A DNA stretch of 10,992 nt from Saccoglossus kowalevskii (taxonomy: Eukaryota; Hemichordata; Enteropneusta; Harrimaniidae). Where the stretch lies: positions 16,373 through 27,364 of the forward strand of contig NW_003140830.1 in assembly GCF_000003605.2 (NCBI RefSeq). Reading direction: 5' to 3'. The notes beneath the pieces were generated by a model. The model had not been told where the DNA came from. It did not search any database and saw only the letters and a program-made list of their open reading frames with translations. Made by a program: the position numbers and the translations under genes. Shown in pieces: positions 7,411 through 10,992 of this stretch. Every line of letters begins with the position of its first letter. Position 1 is the first letter of the stretch.

Positions 7411-8084
7411 AAAAACGCCTATTTTACGTTAGCAGAAAGTACTGAATTGAATTGAAGTTATATACTTACTACTGTGATTTGTCAACGTAGGTAGATATAA
7501 TTAAAGGCTTGCGTAAATTCCCCGGGTAAATTCAGATTGAACGGGGGACTGAATTTATCTTTCGCAGGGTTAACGTAGACAGCTCGTATCCATAACTTGC
7601 TACAATTCGGCTACTCGGTCCTGCGACTCCCTCGTTACACTCCTTAAAGACTGAGGAGAGACTAGCAGCAATATTGCGGGATGCGGGCTATTTTTATCTG
7701 ATGAAGTGCAGGAAGTGCAGGAAACCATCGTGCGATGATGGGAAAAAACTACCATTATCGTAAAGGAAGACTTTAATAGGCCCATTGTTAATCAAAGAAT
7801 TTCACCTGGGAATTTTCATTCTTGATCAATAAGAATACAGTACATGTACACATAACCAAAGGCCTTACACAAACGCAGGCTATGTTATACAGTAAGCCTA
7901 TTATTGATACCTGGGTAAGTCTGGAAAGTGGGGGGAGCAGTTGATATTGTGTCCCCACCCTTCGGAAAGTGGGGGGGTGTCTCTATCTCTCTCCCCCATG
8001 ATCGACGCCCCAGCTGTGGTTTAGGTCATTGGTAAACGGAGCATTCCATTACGTAAGGTTGCGACAGCCGTTGGCAAGGAGAAT
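7411..8084. other. Unassigned stretch with a hairpin and G-rich repeat pieces
   Basis: A perfect 9-bp inverted repeat TAAATTCAG / CTGAATTTA lies at 7527-7557, with a CCCGGG next to it. The minus-strand frame at 7600-7785 has no motif and is not called. From 7921 to about 8010, two GGAAAGTGGGGGG words, CCCCAC tracts and GATCGACGCC resemble the G-rich repeat at 5431-5562. Confidence 0.4.
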
Positions 8085-8935
8085 GGTCTATTATATAGAA
8101 GATAGTAAATATAAGACATTATATAGTTGCCATACAACTATTCAGAAGTACAGTTTTGCCAATCATATTGTATGGATCAGAAGTATGGGCGGCAGCTTTC
8201 AACTTTAAATTATTTAAATCAAAAAATTGTAACATTATTGCAAATGATTCATTCATTCAAAAATTATTCAATGACAAATTACAATTTGAACAACTTCACA
8301 TCAAATTTTGCAAGCAAACACTCAGTGTACATAAAAGGTCTAGTAACATTGCTTCTAGAGCAGAGCTTGGAAACTACCCAATCATCACTGATATATGTTC
8401 ACAAATACTAAAATACCAAAGGAGAATATTAAATTCAGAATGTAGACCTTTGGTTCAATGTGCATTCAAGTCAGAAAGCAAACTAAATGGCAATACCTGA
8501 ACAGCATTTGTGAACAAATTACAGGAAATAACAAATGTACATGATAATGCAGAATTCAATAGTATACAAACAAAAATGAAATTACAGAAAACCTATATTG
8601 ATAACCAGTGGTTGCCAGCCCTCAAAAAAATAGAAAATAATAAATTACGCATTTACAAAACATTTAAATCAAAACATGAATTTGAGCCATATCTATACTT
8701 TGTAAAAAAAATATTAATCATAGAACAAGGATAACCAAATTTAGAATCTCCGCTTATACACTGCCAATTGAAAGGTTAAGATACACAGGCATGTCTCCAG
8801 AGGAAAGGATTTGTAATTTGTGTGAAGAAACAGTGTTTGTTTATTTGTTTGTTTATAAAGTAATGTGTATTGGCCATAGATGATGTATTTTGGATGCATT
8901 ATTTTGTGTAAAATAAAATATACTATACTTATACT
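8085..8935 (+). mobile_element. LINE (non-LTR retrotransposon) 3' fragment, degenerate
   Basis: The frame through 8132-8497 reads as the C-terminal part of a LINE reverse transcriptase: LFRSTVLPIILYGSEVW (8138-8188), then QLHIKFCKQTLSVHK and ASRAELGNYPI, a typical order for CR1/L2/jockey-like elements. TGA at 8498-8500 interrupts the frame; the minus-strand copy near 10970 has Trp in the equivalent NTW, so this is a TGG-to-TGA change. The frame then runs to about 8707, shifts near an A-run, and continues as RTRITKFRIS and ERICNLCEE (to about 8830). There it breaks off: the second half of the zinc-knuckle (DEYHF..C) is missing and 3' UTR-like sequence follows directly, ending with AATAAA (8912-8917). 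The element is 5'-truncated and cannot be active. Confidence 0.85.
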
Positions 8936-9244
8936 ATTAGAATAGTGTGTTGTTCCTACCACCTGTGATATACTCAAGTACCTTTGACCGTGCAGCTAAA
9001 AAAGCTTAACGATTACCTGCGCACCGTGTACTTGGTTGCGCCTGTTGGTATATGTAGCGAGACTGAGTACTTACCTGACTAATCATTAATCGGCAGGCAA
9101 ACAATAACATGCCCCTTATCTTCCGTCATTGTTATCCAAGTGGTATACCAATCTCCATGCACTTAGGTGTACTTTGATATACAAGTACGATAGTACACTA
9201 TACTAGCAGCCAGAACTAATACCTCTCAGAGCTTTCTTCTATAG
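8936..9244. other. Upstream flank of the ETS-site promoter, no gene seen
   Basis: Between the LINE fragment and the ETS sites no ORF, exon or repeat is convincing. Several GTACTT/AAGTAC words occur but without a regular period. Confidence 0.4.
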
Positions 9245-9280
9245 CCGGAAGTTCCTTCCCGAGTTGTGCATTCCGGAAGT
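9245..9280 (+). promoter_or_regulatory. Paired ETS-type sites, putative core promoter
   Basis: CCGGAAGTT occurs at 9245-9253 and again at 9273-9281, both on the plus strand, 28 bp apart. A weaker CCGG core follows at 9299, and GGCCGCC lies at 9282-9288. CCGGAAGT is the classic GABP/ETS motif and commonly clusters close to start sites of broadly expressed animal genes. An ATG with a splice-bounded short frame follows 46 bp later, consistent with a promoter and 5' UTR. Confidence 0.45.
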
Positions 9281-9326
9281 TGGCCGCCTAATTGTATTCC
9301 GGCCTAGAACTCGAACTCGATCACCA

Positions 9327-9383
9327 ATGGTTGACAAGGAGATCAAACAAACTCCATTCAAGGAGGGTTTTTTGGTGAAAAAG
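9327..9383 (+). CDS. First coding exon, possible pleckstrin-homology protein (partial)
   Basis: ATG at 9327-9329 starts 19 codons, MVDKEIKQTPFKEGFLVKK, which end exactly at AAG|GTAGGTAGG, a good splice donor with a phase-0 intron. The ending KEGFLVKK resembles the first beta strand of PH domains, where a KxGxLxKKG-type start is common; pleckstrin itself begins in a similar short way before EGYLVKKG. The next exon would then have to supply Gly and the tryptophan-containing strand. No such exon was found before 10992, so it should lie beyond the window. Paired ETS sites sit about 50-80 bp upstream. The start has G at +4 but C at -3. The exon call is moderate; the PH identity rests on about eight residues and is tentative. 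Confidence 0.45.
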
Positions 9384-10074
9384 GTAGGTAGGTAGCAAAT
9401 GTATGAGTGTGTTCACTATTTACTGTAAATTAGTCGATTGTACCATGAAAGTAACAATATTTTTCCGTCATGATTTTACTCTGATACTGTGACAGCTCTA
9501 CGATGTACAGCGGAAATACGTACATTGTTCATTCAACGTCTAGCTCATGTATATATTCAGGAAGCATCGAGACTCTAAGTTGTCAGTGGAGTGTTTGCTC
9601 GCAACAACGTTGTATGATTATCGGTAAATATGTATCGACTGGTCTGTGGGTGCATTTATTATTCAACTCGTGTTCGAGTCTGCCATCAAGAGTACAATGG
9701 ATGGATTACCAAAGTAACTCGGAGGTCACTGGTTGACCTGACGATTGCACAACAGTGGACACCACATGTATTTTACGACTAAGGCAGTTTCTCATACCAC
9801 ATATCACCCAGTCTAGCCTGTAGTGTGACCTCGTGACCTCGTAGTGTGTGTTTGTCGACACTTCTCGCGTGACCTTTTAGTTTGTGTTTGTCGACACTTC
9901 TCGTGTGTCCATTTAGTTTGTGTTTGTCAATTAAATACGCTCAGCCAGTAACTAGAATCTGCTCTATGATTAACACCGGTTACCCCCCCCCCCTCGAATA
10001 AGCATTTAGAACAATTATTCTAGTTTTTACGGCAGGACATAGGCCGGAAATTACCGTAGTTTATATGCTTATAT
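9384..10074 (+). other. Putative first intron, 5' part
   Basis: If the exon ending at 9383 is real, this is intronic. The 77-codon frame at 9503-9736 is rich in Ser and Cys, lacks motifs and is not called. The stretch also contains a 36-bp tandem repeat (9843-9929) and a run of 11 C (9983-9993). No second exon was recognised. Confidence 0.35.
9843..9929 (+). repeat. 36-bp tandem repeat, about 2.4 copies
   Basis: Units at 9843-9878 and 9879-9914 match closely (AGT.TGTGTTTGTCGACA, then CTTCTCG.GTG). A third partial unit is at 9915-9929. Each full unit contains the palindrome TGTCGACA. A diverged start of another unit may lie at 9822-9842 (AGTGTGACCTCGTGACCTCG). Confidence 0.75.
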
Positions 10075-10098
10075 AATAATAATAATAATAATAATAAT
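10075..10098 (-). repeat. (ATT)n tail of the minus-strand LINE
   Basis: About eight uninterrupted AAT triplets on the plus strand (ATT on the element's strand) sit directly after its polyadenylation-like AATAAA, as expected for a LINE 3' microsatellite tail. Confidence 0.8.
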
Positions 10099-10992
10099 TT
10101 TATTCAACACGAAAATCTACTACAGAGAGTAATTTTATGGTTGTAAAACAAGTTAACAGAAATAATACTTCACACAACTAATATCACAAATAGCACATTA
10201 AACATATTGTTTAGTACAAAGCAAGACGGAAGTACAGTTCAATCCACCAGAATCACAAATAAAACATTGAATACATGTAACTAAGAATGGAGGAAGAAAT
10301 ACATGAAAATTAGTATAACAACAAAAACTACTAAGCTACTAAATATGCCATTGCATTAAAACTACCTGCAGACTAATTTGATGGAGTTGCTATGTTTCAT
10401 CTCTTAAGTTCATACTTGTATGTATGAATTGTCCAGTTTTTATTCCTGCAAAGCTTGTCATAATTAATCGGAATTTTTCGTCTTCATTCATTTTCAAGAA
10501 GTCAGATTTTTTGCCCTGTATATATTTAAATAATTTATTACGGGGTATGTCATATTTACTGCATCCTATTAAGAAATGGTACTCGTCTTCAATTTTATCA
10601 TCTGTGCAGAGTTTACATATTCTTTCGTTTCTAGGAATTTTCTTTTGTCTGCCAGTCTCAATGAGTAGTTTATGATCAGAAATTCTAAATTTGCAAAATA
10701 ATCGCCTTAATTTCAAATTTTTTTGAATAATTTCAAATTATCATTTAAATAATTCTCCATATTGAAAGTAGTTTTAAATTTTCTGTATGAAGTTAGTTTG
10801 TTTGTTGCTCCATTCATTCTGCTGTCATTAAATAATTCCCTTCTCCATGTTTTTACATAATTTTCTCTGAGTACCTCCCCTATCTTCTTTTCATGTTGTT
10901 TTGATAATTCTGAAAGATTGTTGTTTTTAGTTATCTCTTCTATTCTTTCTACCCATCCTGTTTTCCAAGTGTTTATTTCCATAAAGGCAGTT
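10075..10992 (-). mobile_element. LINE 3' end, minus strand, running off the window
   Basis: Read on the minus strand, coding enters from the window edge (open at 10992). One frame covers 10982-10713 (NTWKTGWVERIEEI, then ENYVKTWRRELF). A one-base frameshift at the T-run near 10720 leads to a second frame, 10716-10390. That holds KFRISDHKLLIE and a CCHC zinc-knuckle (C34-x2-C37, H47, C52 of that frame, in ERICKLC and EDEYHFLIGC), the usual C-terminus of CR1/L2/jockey-like reverse transcriptases. A 3' UTR (10389-10100) ends with AATAAA on the minus strand next to an (ATT)n tail at 10075-10098, a common LINE ending. It is related to the copy at 8085-8935, and it is better preserved. Confidence 0.85.

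Noticed and set aside
7600-7785. 61-codon minus-strand ORF upstream of the OTU-like model
   Set aside because: No motif, and no splice signal links it to the OTU exon.
8127-8411. 94-codon plus-strand ORF
   Set aside because: Shadow of the LINE reverse-transcriptase frame.
8741-8977. 78-codon minus-strand ORF
   Set aside because: Antisense to the LINE 3' region with no motif.
10424-10675. 83-codon plus-strand ORF
   Set aside because: Antisense to the LINE C-terminal zinc-knuckle frame.

Overview
The window reads as nuclear DNA of a non-vertebrate animal, probably marine. It is AT-rich, has no bacterial-style gene packing, carries degenerate non-LTR retrotransposon (LINE) 3' ends, foldback and MITE-like repeats, and shows spliceosomal exon and intron signals. 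The species cannot be named from the sequence. No long intact ORF exists; most open frames are chance. No rRNA, tRNA, CRISPR array or bacterial operon was seen.

Layout. Positions 1-490 hold nothing recognisable. Positions 568-3827 form a large inverted-repeat structure: arms of about 0.66 kb (568-1227) and 0.54 kb (3290-3827) face each other across about 2 kb without a clear gene. Both arms carry the same remnant of a P-loop (Walker A) coding segment. Positions 3890-5430 are mostly unassigned, with two weak minus-strand coding traces (4919-4960 and 5019-5198). Positions 5431-5594 hold a G-rich repeat with two adjacent hairpins and a near-perfect palindrome. A 100-codon minus-strand ORF of unknown kind lies at 5704-6006.

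The best gene models are two short ones that simple ORF calling misses. On the minus strand, a YY1-type site (7058-7068), a putative non-coding exon 1 ending in a GT donor (6966), a 258-bp intron and a coding exon starting at 6707 together encode the start of an OTU-family cysteine protease, with the DGSC active-site motif. That frame is broken by a TAG eight codons after the catalytic Cys, so it is probably a pseudogene or a degraded copy. On the plus strand, two ETS-type CCGGAAGT sites (9245, 9273) precede a 19-codon first coding exon (9327-9383). It ends exactly at a splice donor, and its last residues look like the first strand of a pleckstrin-homology domain. The rest of that gene would lie beyond the window.

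The remainder is repetitive. A MITE-like imperfect palindrome lies at 7224-7410. A plus-strand LINE 3' fragment (about 8085-8935) has a nonsense codon, a frameshift and an internal deletion. A second, related LINE copy on the minus strand (10075-10992, running off the window) has one frameshift and an (ATT)n tail. A 36-bp tandem repeat sits at 9843-9929. The second LINE would lie inside the intron of the plus-strand gene, in antisense orientation, if that gene model is right.
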